Assembly (NCBI RefSeq): GCF_905147045.1 | Contig: NC_065907.1 | Location: forward strand, 6,200,001 to 6,264,000 | DNA length: 64,000 bases | DNA from: Nymphalis io | Taxonomy: Eukaryota > Arthropoda > Insecta > Lepidoptera > Nymphalidae | Direction: 5' to 3' | Part shown: positions 38,801-51,800 of the stretch, one piece after another | Layout of the letters: every line of letters starts with the position of its first letter | Numbering within the stretch: position 1 is the stretch's first letter | The notes under the pieces: model-generated | The model's input: the letters and a program-made list of their open reading frames with translations, nothing else | The model's database searches: none | What the model was told of the DNA's origin: nothing | Position numbers and translations under genes: made by a program

Positions 38801-40396
38801 CATTTGATAAGTAAATATTGCGTACAGCTTGCTCATAATCCTTTCGGAGTTTTAGTCTGTTTGATACAAATATTGCATTGGTGTTCTGGAGAGTGACTCC
38901 TGAAGTATTTGCCTGTAATAAGAAGAAATATATTTATTTTTAAAACGTAATAATATTCTTTGTACTTTTGTCAAGTATAATAAACGGTGTAGGTCTACTA
39001 CAAAGAACCACGTTCGCTAACATTTAATCAATTGTTTAAATATGTAAACCGATTACCACATTTACCTGGTTTAGGTGAACAGGATAATTTATTTCAAAAA
39101 CTGTTTTCATATTTAAACGATATATTAATATTATATTATTAATATTTTTTTCATTTATAACAAATTAGTAATAGGTAATTACATACGTATAATGCATTCA
39201 AGTATAAGTTCAGCTGCTCTCTAACTTCGTCTTTATATGGTGACAATCTCAATGCGCTTTTAATTTCAGCCTCTGTTTCTCCACTCGTAACTTCCAATAT
39301 CATAGCCAGAATTGATTTAATACTGGCCGGTGATACCATAACATTTCCTTTCTTATCTTCAGCAGTATAACGAAGGAGGTCCGTATCAAAAAAGTTTAAC
39401 CGTGATATGTCTGATGGAACATTTTCGCGGCAATCGAAACTTCGTACAGCAACTAATAAAAATACTGCAAGAACGTACAAAGTATGCAATAAAACGAGCA
39501 AAATTATTATTAAAAACATCACACTCGATGACAATAATAAGCGGACAATTATTATAATTTATAAGCGGGCTCGTTTTAATGACTTTTAAGTGCAAGTCAA
39601 GTTTTTTCAGATTTTAATTAAAAGTAAAGCTATTAATATCTGATAGTTTTACGTCATATACTTAATGTGAACGAGCAATTATATACAGAAATCATTTATA
39701 GTGATTACTATTAAAGTCGCAAATGTATAAGGTATAAGGACAAATCTAAAGCTTCATGAAGCACACACACAAATGTGAATAAATGTTATCGTTGGGTTTT
39801 TCTAAATTAAATAATAATTTTATTTAAAATAATTAGTAAAATCCAACTGTAAGATCGTTAATAATGCGTTTGTAGATTGACATTTAGCATCATATTATTA
39901 TGAATACATTTTTTATTTAAATTTTGGTTTGATTTATAAAGACATGTTTTAATTAATACACAAAAAACTTGTGTCTTAAAACAATTAAGCTGTCTAATAT
40001 ACGCTATGTTGATTATTTCATTTAGTAATAATTTTTCCTTGTAAAACCAGTTTAATAGTTAAAATATAAAATAACGGTATTTATTTCTTTAATATAATTT
40101 CAAGAACGAATGCTTAGATTAATTTTATTATAACAAAAAGCGAACATTCGAAATAAAATGAGATGAGGTAACTATTCCTTTATTTAGAGGTAGTCCTTTG
40201 GTCTGGAAAACGAAATTCACAAAAAAATAATTTTAATTTAGATTCATATTTTGGATAAAAAAAAAAGATTTTACTCACCTCGCAGCTTAAAAGCGAAGGC
40301 CATTGTTAAAAATAGCTAGTCTAATCGAAAAATTCGTACTTTTGAACAACTAAAAAAAATTAAATATAATTGTAACTTACCAGTAAACAAAAACAT
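32821..40396 (-). CDS. Serpin C: secreted, predicted inhibitory serpin
   Basis: Seven exons: 40381-40396 (16 nt), 39187-39464, 38699-38912, 35700-35911, 34609-34794, 33321-33612 and 32821-32882; 419 aa. The leader reads MFLFTVFLLVAVRSFDC. The core is complete: GNVMVSPASIKSILAMI, AIFVSNRLKLRKDYE, INRWINHHTKGHIPALV (helix F region), LLTNALYFKGTW, GGRYSMFVLVPHD, VRLFMPKFTIDY and DRPFVFFIRD. The hinge DETGTVAAASSSA is canonical, with small residues at P14-P9, so inhibition is likely. Counting from P17 Glu puts P1 at the Leu of VIPL-IEDG, which suggests a chymotrypsin- or elastase-like target. The last exon adds a 20-residue hydrophilic tail after the usual serpin end (GKIEEPSLY); reading through the donor at 33320 would give a different tail. 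Two other leader versions are possible. Intron 5 (the one before the reactive-loop exon) carries one repeat copy at 34190; intron 4 carries a SINE at 34850. Confidence 0.87.
34190..34500 (-). mobile_element. Family 1 repeat, near full-length copy d
   Basis: Complete copy with a long A tail (T run at about 34191-34210). It lies in the serpin C intron just before the reactive-loop exon. The good state of the tail suggests a fairly recent insertion. Confidence 0.92.
34850..35120 (-). mobile_element. tRNA-derived SINE, family 2
   Basis: Reverse copy of the 5376 element: CCCACTGCTGGGCTTCAG, CACCACGCTGCTCCAGTG, GCAGGTTTCCTCACGATG and the B box complement GGATTTGAACCCACGATC. In the serpin C intron before the GGRYSMF exon. 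Confidence 0.88.
40279..40303 (-). CDS. Possible alternative first coding exon of serpin C
   Basis: A 25-nt stretch starting with ATG encodes MAFAFKLR and ends in phase 1 at a GTGAGT donor. Spliced to the exon at 39187-39464 it gives MAFAFKLRVFLLVAVRSFDC, which has a basic n-region and a hydrophobic core. It lies 78 bases downstream (in transcription order) of the other first exon and has the same phase. Both may be used, or this one may be chance. Confidence 0.4.
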
Positions 40397-42845
40397 ATTT
40401 TTTTTTGTTTTTTTTCAAAACACAAAACAACTATAATAGATACGCGTTAACACAACAAAGACTCATGTCGAAATGATCGTTTAAAAACAATGAATCAATG
40501 AATGTATGATTAACAAATCAAAACGAATGAAGAATGAATGAGACGAAAAAAATGTCACGTGTGATGGAGGAACTACATTGCAGACCAGTTTTTCAGCTTT
40601 ACTATTACGTCACTTGTAACGAGTTAAGTTAATAAGCTTATTTTAAAACCACACAATTTAAAAAAAATATATTAAAAATGTGCATTATATATTTTTTTCT
40701 TATTGGTTCTTGTACAAGTACCTTGTTATTAAATGATATAAGTAATAACAGCTATTAATAATAATAATAAATGATAGTTTGTATAGAATAATTATGTAAC
40801 TAATATTTGAAATAGATCTCTTTCGTACGGAATAATGAGGTGTTGAGTGTATGATTAATAGCACGTCTTGCGTATTCTTTTGTCGTCTTACCTACAGTAT
40901 ACTGTTGCGATTTTTTTGTCGCGATATTTTCGTACCATTTTTACCACGATGTTGATGGATAGGACTTTGTGCCCGTTTTGCTTGCTTGCTTGCTTGATTA
41001 CTTTTATTCTATCTTTAAACATTCTTTTAATTATCCTTATACAGCTGTATTTCTGTTTAAAGGGTTAATGTGTCTCAGTAATTTATTTATTTATTATATT
41101 CTTATTAGAAAGCTATCGCAATAAAAAAGTTCTTTATTCAACAAGCACTTTTGAATCGTCATTTTACAGTTTTATATAAATATGTAGTTGGAGAACTGGG
41201 ATCTTTGTTGCAAATTTGGAAAGACCTATAATAGACCAGCCGTGGATTGTGATTGGCTCATCGGCTGATTGATTCATTGAGTGCTTATAGAGGCATGTCT
41301 ATATTTAATATACAAACAATAGTATTTATTTGAAAAAAAAAAAAATCAAAAATAAACAAAAACCGACTTCAAAACCTTCCTTCAACGTAATTTAAAATAT
41401 TATTTTTAAGTGTGTAGCTTTAAAGCCGATTTTCTTTTTTCATCAAAATATTTTTATTTCACATATCACATATATATCAAAGGGTGAAATAAAATAAAAA
41501 ATAAAAACAAAATGATAATCTTTTTAACGTTTAATGTATCGACCTAGTCTTAAAAATATCGACTATGTATGTGTACTACATTTATTTTGTTATCAAGTAA
41601 ATAACACCCAAATAACATTTATACGTAGTTTTTGTTTGAAAATTATTATAGTAAATATTGCTTCTGATCATTAAAAGTTAAAGATTAAAGTTCTCAGCTG
41701 TGTTTTCGAAGAATATACAAAAAAATAGTAAAAATGTATATTGTGCTTCATTCTTCTTATATGTTGATTTCAAATATGCATAATTAATTCTCGTTTGACA
41801 CTATTCCTCCTATGAGTAGGTTTTATAATTAATTCTATCATGCATCTAATCTAAAGTAATTTACAATTGACGCAATAGATTCTATAATTATTTATCAGAG
41901 GTTTAATTACAAGTCTAAATGTACAAGCGTTTCTTCACACACTAGATATTACCATCGTATTGAACCAATTCATGATAAACAAACTATAATACAGGTGCAG
42001 GTAAAAATATGATCCACAACCCGCAGTTATGTTTAAAAAGTGCTAATAACTCGAAAAAAATTGTAGTTGTTAGTGTACTGTGGTCGTATTATCCTTGATT
42101 ATCATCCATATATCTGTCATCTTTTGCTTTATGAGAAATCCATCACGTATATAGCACACAAGCATGATATTACATTATATTTTTCAATGTGTTATATTAT
42201 TATTAAACCAAAAAACAGACATATTACCGTTGCGTTGATATATATAATCTTTTTAACTGGAAAATGTCGAGAAACTAAAATTCTATTAATATATCCGCTA
42301 ATGAATTATCTTCTTATACATCCAATAGTTTAATAATTAATTTAATTCAAAACATTAATAAAACTCGGTGAACGTATGTATTATTCAAAGCAAATGCGAG
42401 CAATCATTCTATTTAATGGCAGCTATTGGCATAGTGTGTTCGCGTCTTGTCGCGACCACAAAAATGTGTGAGGACATAATATTTTTTTAGCTTATACCAA
42501 ATAATATAAGCAGTATATTACAATTTTTTAGAATATACCAATTGTTAGATCATTGATCATTGACGAAGTTACGCGTATCTGAAACGCGTACCTATTTCTG
42601 TTAATACATTAAGAATATGCAAACTCCCTACATCTATGGAATTGTTAGTTTTTTACGTATATCGTTTTGATACTATTTATATAATAACAAAATAGATGTA
42701 TACGGTTATTTTTACTTTAAAAAAATCATTTTGCGAACTATAAAATATAGCAAAATAAAACATTTTTCTTAAATTTTCTGATATAATTATGGTTGTAATG
42801 TAGAAAATGTCTTAAGTTATGATTTATTTCTTGTCACTTAAAATA
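40397..42845. other. Intergenic region between serpin C and serpin D
   Basis: No exon recognised. It is AT-rich, with the serpin C promoter region, a CACGTG E-box at about 40556, and a short reverse copy of a LINE-tail repeat at 41125-41175. Confidence 0.5.
41125..41175 (-). mobile_element. LINE 3'-tail-like fragment, reversed
   Basis: TTATTCAACAAGCACTTTTG followed by AATCGTCATTTTACA is the reverse of the AAAAGTGCTTGT-type tail of the 25480 family. Confidence 0.45.
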
Positions 42846-45800
42846 TTATGCAACTTTAAAAGCGCCGTCGACGAGGGTCGGGTCTGAGACGCGGCCGGTG
42901 AACAGCAGTTGTCTCGTCAGCTCGTCTTGAATGAAGAACAGGAACGGTTTGTTCGCGAACACCTCAGCGTTTGGCATCATTTCACCGAATTTATTTTCGA
43001 GGGCGATTTCTGTAAAATAATATGACGTTGAAGAACTTAAAATATATGTATATTTCATATTAGATGAACGTTGTTTCAGTCCATAAAAGTTAAAAACGTT
43101 TATAATGTTATTTGGAGATACTCTATCTCACAATACCTCCTAGCTGAGTGTGGGCCTAGCTTTCCCGGAAAATTAATTGTACATTCTCACAACAGATAAA
43201 TTATTAGCAAAATTTTACAAAGAATGTTTTAAAATCTGAGTTTTTAGTCTAAATTGCTTTTTATATTTTATAATAATTTTTATTGCATTTTTTAGTATTC
43301 TTATCAAGTTCACTCAGCGTTAAAATTTCCTTATTGCCTCATTTCATTTTCTCAGAAACCGTTATTATTTACTAAAATATATATTACCTGTAGCTGAGTA
43401 TACTGTACTTCCCAATTCGTTTACTTCAATGCCAGATCGTTGTAATACTTTAGAGATCTTCGGTTTGTTGGAGAGCAGTTGACCGCGAGCGAGACCGGGG
43501 AATGAAGCAGTATCTTCAAACGCTTGCCTTATACCCAACTAAAATAAAACATAACAAACAACCATTATAATTTGTTTAATATATACATAAATAAATAACT
43601 AGTGTTACTAAAATATTAATTAACCAAATGATTTAAAAAAATACAGAAGTTTTGAAGCTTTTTCTACCACGCAGCTCCAATGAGAATAAGTGTATAGAAA
43701 CGTATTAGATTTCATCCGACACACGCAAGTTTCTTTACGATGTTTCCCATTACCGCTAAGCACGAGATGAATTATAAACATAAATTATTGTGCGCACAAA
43801 GATTCAGTGGTACTTGATCGTCATGTTATTTTAATTAAAATTAAATTCGAAATAGAATATTATTATATCAACTTTATAAAGCATCGGTTTTAAGAAGTAT
43901 AATTTGATCTAACCACATAATTATTCAGTCAGTGTAATCAAACGAAAACATTGCAAGGAAATACCCACAACAGACATTTGCGTATGACGTTAACAAAGTC
44001 TATTGAGGAGGAAAACATAAATCATTTAAAGTTATTCCAATGTTGAATCATTGGAAAATCTTAAATCAATCAATTATATAGTATTTTAAGCTCGGACTGA
44101 TATCAGATTTAAATTGCTAACCTTTATGTTAAGTATCTTTTGAGTATTCTTTTTTTTTATATTCGCCGGGAGGGCAAATGACTCTACTCCACCTGATGGT
44201 AAGTGGTAGTAGAGTCCAAACGCGACGACGGCCAGTATAGACGGGAAAAACGTTCTGCACTAGCCGCCTTCGCCTTGCCGGCCCGCAAGATGCCTCTTCA
44301 CGCCTCGTTTGAAGGAACCCGGTTTGTAAGAGGAGGGGAACACGTGAGCTGGTAAGGAATTCCATTTTTTGGAAGTGCGACAAAGAAAGGAGTTGCCAAA
44401 TTTCTTTGTTCGCGATGGAATTGATGTCACGGTTAGGCGGTGACATCGACAACCAGCTCGCGTGGACTTAAGAAGGAAGGGGGAAGCAGGAATTAGAGAG
44501 AATAATTCTATAAATAATTCTATAAATACGATAACCTTCATAAATGTAATTCAACCTACGAAATAAACTCAGGAATACCCAAAGAAATACTTTATGTTAA
44601 TATATAATAAGCATATAAATATATTGTAACTAAAAATATTGAGGACATGTAAAAAAAATTATAAATTTTTATATGTCCTCAATATTTTTAGTTTACTTAC
44701 AATTGGTACCATTATTTATAAATGCTTGCTTTTTGACTTTTAATATTTATTATTAATAGCTTTAAAAGTCGATGGTCATATAACCACAAAGATTAATTTA
44801 TTAATAATTGCGTATGTCAATTGTATTGAGGCCACAGATGTGTAATACTGTGTAATATTAAAATAAGTATTATTTCTATGTAGCGTATTTACTTATTGAA
44901 TTTTGTTTATGAATTTTCGATTTTAAAATGTTTGGTACTGTGTACTGAGTCTATCTTAGAAATCAACAGGTTGGCGTATTTTTAAAGCTTTCAGTGGATA
45001 TTCTATAGACTTATTAAAATAAATGTCTTATTTAAAGGTCAAGTGTTTGTACAAAAATCACAAATACAAAATAACAATTTTGTATTTGAGGTTTAAATAA
45101 TTTTACTAAAAGTATCCTAAATATACTAAGTGATCTAATATCGTATCTTATATCTAATTATTAAAATAAATATTATTTGATGTGTAGAAATGTTTATATA
45201 TGTATTTTGTAAAATTAAACAAAAGTATAGGTTCAATAATTATTACTCACCTCTCTTAAAACCCCGTCTAGTTGCGAAGTGTATTCAAATTGGAACTTCG
45301 GCAGAGTGACGTCAACAAAATATTCTTGGAGGTAGTACAGTTCAGAGCGTAATTCACTTAATCCATCGAAAATATAAGGCAATCCAGTCAATGAATTTGG
45401 TACGATTATATACATTGCAAATTTATTGCCCTAAAAATATAACATATCTTCTTTTATTTACTTTAAATTTGAAATGAATAAATTTAGTAATAAGTTCAAC
45501 GTTAAATTATAATAACCTCATAAGTGTAATATCAACATCCACAGTTATTATTGAGGGCTCTGCAATTTGTTGTGATGATAACAAGAGACCGATTAATATT
45601 ATTACATATTACTCACCAAGTATGGCATCCTTAAGATTTTGGAGTTGAATTTTTTAGATTCAGCAAAGAAAAATTTATCTCTTATGTTCATGAAAGGAGT
45701 TTCTTTCTTATCATTAATTGAGACGTAGAATGAATTTTGCTTAGTCGCATTAGGTGCGAACTGATGTTGCCATGTTCCCTTGAAGAAAATAGTATTCAAT

Positions 45801-48800
45801 ACTAAAGCTGATACGCCATACACATCATCTGTAAACCAACAACAAAACAACATTAGAAACTTTCAAAAGTGAATTAGCATTAGCATTGCTTATTGTAACC
45901 GAAAACATCATCCAGTTTTGATATTAAATGGTTATATAATATTTTCTCTTCGAAATTGCTAATATTGCTACTTTCTTTTTTTCAATTCAGTAGAAATAGG
46001 CAGCAGTAGATTTATACAAAATAAAACATGTAGCTTTAGTGGCTAACAGTACAAGTACATTCGACGCTAAACAAAAACGAAGTTTAGGGTGCTGAAACCT
46101 TATGACAGTATTATATTAAGTAATTATATTACATTTACTGTAATTAATCATTTTAGAGTCGAGATTAAACTCATAGTCCAATAAACAAGCAGAACTTAAC
46201 TAAAGGTCACGGATCTGGGAAAGCACTGACGTTTCAGGTACTGTATTTATAAATAATTCATCTTTTACTCGGTGCAGAAAAAAAAACATCGCAAGAAAAA
46301 CCATCACTTGTTAGATTAAAATCTGTTACGTACCCATCATGTTACATCAGGGATGGATATCCCAACTGGTGATGATTGAAAAAGTTATGCTTTTGTCTAA
46401 CAGTTGGGACCTTTTATTTTTTATTAAATTTTAATATGACCCATACCTGTCTTCACCAGATCCGGAATTCTCCCTTCAGTTATGTTGGAAACCCAGCAAT
46501 TTACAGCGCTAGCAGCCTCTTCAGGCTTACTAAAATCTAAAGTTTTTATTTCAGTCTTATAGAACTGTTCAGAAATTGCAGCAAAACGCTGTTGAGGTAT
46601 TACGGTCGGTCCGAGATATATTCTGCTTCCTAAGTTTAGGATATACTGTGAAGATTGAGTCTGTAATTAAATTATAACATAAATTAAAAACAACATATCC
46701 ATGTGCTTCCATGTCAATTTTTTTTGACGCGTTTATTTATCTATAAATTAAATCTTTGAGTAGGTTTTTATCTTATATATTTTTCAGTTTTTTTAGTTAT
46801 TTTATTTACTGAACGAGAATAAGTCAAGTTCTCTAAACAGGTATACAACCAAACAAAAATACTTCATATCGCTGTGTTTGAGTTTAAAAAGTGAGTGAGC
46901 GAGATTTACGAACAAAATATATACAACACATTAGTTACCATCACTGGCAAAGCATTTAGTGTGTAAGCAAAGATTTACACTCCTACAGTACTACATAACT
47001 TTGTCAATGTCTTTGTGACAACTGACGATTCGGTAGTTTATGAAAAGTACGTACCTGCAATGAGCTCAAGATCATAGCGAATTTTCGTCTCACAACATTT
47101 GTATCACGGTCGAAACCTAACACATATGAAAGCTCAGATTGTGTTGATCCCGTTGCTGCTTCCGTGAGTATGGAAAGAGCCAGTTTTAATCCCAATGGTG
47201 ATATGAGGAAGTTCGCTTGCGAACTTGAAGCTACTCGCTAAAGATATATAAAAGAAAATTATATAATATTAAATATAAAATTAAATAAAGCAGTTGTTAT
47301 AACTATTAGCAAAATGAGAAACGATTTTGTACAACAATAATTTATTAATTTTCTAAAACACTATTTACGTAACAATAATAACTAAAAATACGCATTTCTA
47401 CATAATTTATTATTTATTTCTTTATATTTGTAGCGAAACATGGAGAAAAAAAGTCATACGACGGGTATTTCTTGCGTCTACTTCTAATTTCCTCGTCTAT
47501 CCATTTTTTATTATAAGCTAGCACATGACTGACATGTGTTGCAATGTCTCTTTATATGTTAATTTTAACAATAAGCCGTACTATATATGAACATTGATGG
47601 CACTTTATCAGAAACCTTCACACATTTGCCAAAGTACCAACGCAATCGGATGAACGATACGCGAACCCATAAACTACAAACAAATGTGATCGACTATAAA
47701 ATGTGCTAATTATATTATTTCGAGTCGATCGAAAGAAGCATCAACGAAAATACGATCACATATTTGTAAACATTATACATATGTACAAACAAGGCACACA
47801 AAACTTATAATACAAAAAGCTTTAAAAATATAACATAATTTTACCTTAGTAAGCGACCAGTCGAATTTATCGTAATCGGCCTCAGATGGCACGTACATGT
47901 CAAGATATTCCGTATTTGTTATGGCATCGGGAATTGGTGTAACAGGTACCACCTGGGATGATATCGCTACTGGACTAGCTCCACTGTCTGGGTTTCCAAA
48001 GACGCTCTCCAAGAGCTCCGATGTGATGGGAATGTTTGAACTGCATATTGTTATCGGAACTGAAGTGGAAAAATATTTAACATTAAGAACATTAAAGAGT
48101 AAGTACATTCACATAATTACTTATGTAGTATTAATGGATGAATATTAATAAGGAATAATTATATTATAGTTATTGAACTTTGTAGATTTATTTAACAAAG
48201 TCAAAACATCATTTTATAAAAGAAGAGTTCTAATATTAAAAACGAAGTAATTTGGATACTACTGGAATAATTTAATTTGGGTTTTCGATTCTTTTTTGGT
48301 CTTTCTTAGTTTTAAAGTTGCATGGATATCATAATACTAAAATAATTATAATATCAATTGTAAAGGAATAAAAACACCTTAAAACCACATACATGAAACA
48401 ATTAACACATTATATTATACTTATGTTTTGTTTTTTAAATTAAACTTGAAAGACATCAATCAACATATACTATACAGATTCATTGTTCGACACGCTTATA
48501 AAAAAATATATAATTACAATAAAAATATACTTCTTTCAAATGGGCTTATACTTTCAATTTTGAGTTATTTTACAAAATTTTTTCAGCCTTTTGCCGTCCA
48601 CTGCTGGACGAATAGAACGCCAACCATCCCGATCTTGGGCAGTCCGCATCCATCCTGAACCTGCCACCTTTTTAAATCGTCGATCCATCTTGTCACAGGG
48701 CGTCCTACACTACGTTAGCCTAAGCGTGGTCTCCACTCTAACACGTGTTGGCTCCATCGGCCATCAATGCGCCTGGAGACATGACTTTAGTTCTCTGGCG

Positions 48801-51800
48801 AATGTCCTCATTTCGGATTCTATCTGCCAGAGAAACCCCAAGCATCGCGCATTCCATTGCTCGCTGAGCGACCTTAAATTTGTGGACCAGTCTTACGGTA
48901 AGTGTCCACGTTTCGGCACAGTAAGTCATTACAGGTAGGACGCACTGATTGAAGACTCTGGTCTTAAGCGACTGTGGGATCGACGATTCAAAAATATGAC
49001 GCAAACCTCCCGAATGCCGCCCAGCCCAAACGTATTCTTCTTTTACCCTCCTTCTCAAAGTTGTGCTGGCCAAGTTGTATAGTTTGGCTCAGGTAGATAT
49101 ATTCCTGCATAACTTCAAGTGGAGAGCCATTTACGACCACTGGTCTCGGGAATACATGTCGATTTGCCATAATTTTGGTCTTTTCAATGTTCATCATGAG
49201 ACCTACTTGTCTTGAAGAATCGCTCAGGCTGTTTAGCATCTCTTCCAAATCCTGCAGAGTCTCCGCCATGATGACAATGTCGTCGGCAAATTGCAGATGT
49301 GTAATGTGTTGGCCATTTATACTAATGCCGCGTCCGTTCCAATCGAGCGTCTTGAAGACGTCCTCCAATGCATTGGTAAAGAGTTTCGGTGAGATTACAT
49401 CTCCCTGTCTTACCCCGCGATGCAATTGGATTGGTCTTGTGCTCTGATCTTGTACTTGGACGGTCATGGTTGCGGCTTCGTACAAACACTTCACCACCTT
49501 GACATACCGACAGTCAATTAGGCATCTCTGCATGGATTCCAGAATAGCCCAGGTCTCGATGGTATCGAAGGCTTTTTCGTAGTCCACAAACGCTAGGCAT
49601 AGAGGCTGATTATATTCCTCGGTCTTCTGTATTATTTGTCTTAGTGTGTGTATGTGGTCTACGGTACTGAAGCCTTTTCGAAACCCAGCCTGTTCTACGG
49701 GTTGGAAGTCATCGAATTTTCGGGCAAAACAATTCGTGATTACCCTCGAAAACAATTTGTAAACATGGCTTAAAAGTTAAATGGGGCGGTAGTTTTTCAG
49801 AAGAGCTTTATATATAGCTTCACCACACTTCTGCTCCATCTGATAGGTGGCGTGTTAATCTGGCTCGTGGGTCATCCGCACTGTGGGATTCAGGTGGAGG
49901 TACTCGTGATGCGTATAAATCACCATAGTACTTTTCGACTTCAGCTAGAATCTCTGGTTTTGAGGTGACGGTTGTGCCTTGTATGATCAATTTACGATAT
50001 ATTTTAAATATTATACGATTATATTATTCGATATTTTACGATATATTTTAAATATTATTTGATATTTTACGATATACTTTAAATATTAACCATATTAAAA
50101 ACTAACCATCGGTTCAGAATGTTGGTACTACGGAGAAAGGAAAAATATTGACCTATGTTGTTTCTTTTTCATAAATCATGTACGTACAAATTAAATATAT
50201 TTACACAATTAAATTTATATAACCTACATGAAAATCACCGAATACTAAATGCATGTATTTATTTGTTGTGCACAACACTATGCCTTATTTTTAGTCATGA
50301 ATACACAATTCTTCTAAGTATATTAGTAACAATGAAAGAAATACTTGGAAATGTTAATTTAAGAGGAAAACCAAAAGCAAATGTGCGTTTGAGATTTGCT
50401 TATAGCACACAATATTCTCAATATAACCGGTTGAGTTCGCTCTGATCAAATTGAATATGATATTTCAAAATTATATATTTTTTCTACTATAAATGAACTG
50501 GTATATGTTGATTATAATAGTTCTATCTGAATGTATACATTTAATAATTGCGTATTGATATAAATACTTACAAGAATATTAAAATCATACTTGTCACGTC
50601 AATAGTCTACATTTAATGTGGGTGAAACTGTGAAGTACAGATATATATATAAAAATATTATAAATCTTTTTTGAAATTCGCTGCGTCTTCTGGTATAAAT
50701 TTTAGGATATAAAGCTGCATATACACTACGCGCAACAAACCCTCGATTTCATTGGCTCGCGCTTCGGCTGCAAGTCAAGTCTTTATGTATATTGGTTTAA
50801 TAGCTTTTTTTCAGTAAACCATTAAAAAAACATTATTTATTAGTATATATGTATACAAATCATAGCATATTTCTAAGAATCTATTTTGTTTAACATTTAA
50901 ATGTCTTGGAGATAAAGGAGATTGCTCAGTGATTCCGAGAAAACTAATTTCCTGATGCAGAGATGTTGCTTGGCCGTCGTATTTACGATACCTCACCCCA
51001 AATGTTTATCGATTTTCGATAGATTTCATAAATAATCTTACAACTATTAATGTTTATATCAGACGTCTTACCAAAAAGAACGTCATTACAAACTTTTCTT
51101 ATACTTTGTGTGCAACAAACAACAAAAAACAAAAGCAAACACTTCAGTGCCTCGTTTTAGTGTATATAAGTATAGGAAGGCGGACGAGCATATGGGCCAC
51201 CTGATGGTCACCAACGCCCTTAGACATTGGCATTGTAAGAAATGTTAATCATCGCTTACATAGCCAATACACCACCAACCTTGGGAACTAAGATTTTATG
51301 TCCCTTTTGCCTGTAATTACACTGGCTCACTCACCCTTCAAACCGGAACACTACAATATCAAGTACTGCTGTTTTGCGGTACAATATCTGATGAGTGGGT
51401 GGTACTTACCCAGACGAGCGAGAAGAATTAGTTAGTAGTATTGAAATTGATACTGTTTACAGGCCTGTGCCTCAGAAAGCACACCATTAGTGCTTTGCAT
51501 GAACTTACTCTCCAGCAATTTCAGATTTCCGTCCCATCGGATTATGATAGTTAGGAAAAGAGATTGTAACTGTGTTTACACAACGCTATAGCGTTTCCCG
51601 CGCAGTTGATTAGTCTGCATTGACATTGGCCGCCTCTACAGAAATCCAAAATAAAACCGGTACCTATTTAGAGTTCTTATTTTTATTTATGAAGTATGTA
51701 AAATTCACAGTCAGGTTTAATATGCTCATGTTCAAACATTTAGCGCTTTTAATGATTAATAATAATAATTTATTACATCGAGACAATAAGGCCTAAAAGC

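Noticed and set aside
42067..42333. 88-codon open frame, plus strand
   Set aside because: Ile/Tyr-rich and compositionally biased, no homology seen, lies in the serpin C-D intergenic region.
44260..44541. 93-codon minus-strand frame considered as a gene
   Set aside because: It is the last part of a truncated LINE reverse transcriptase ORF.
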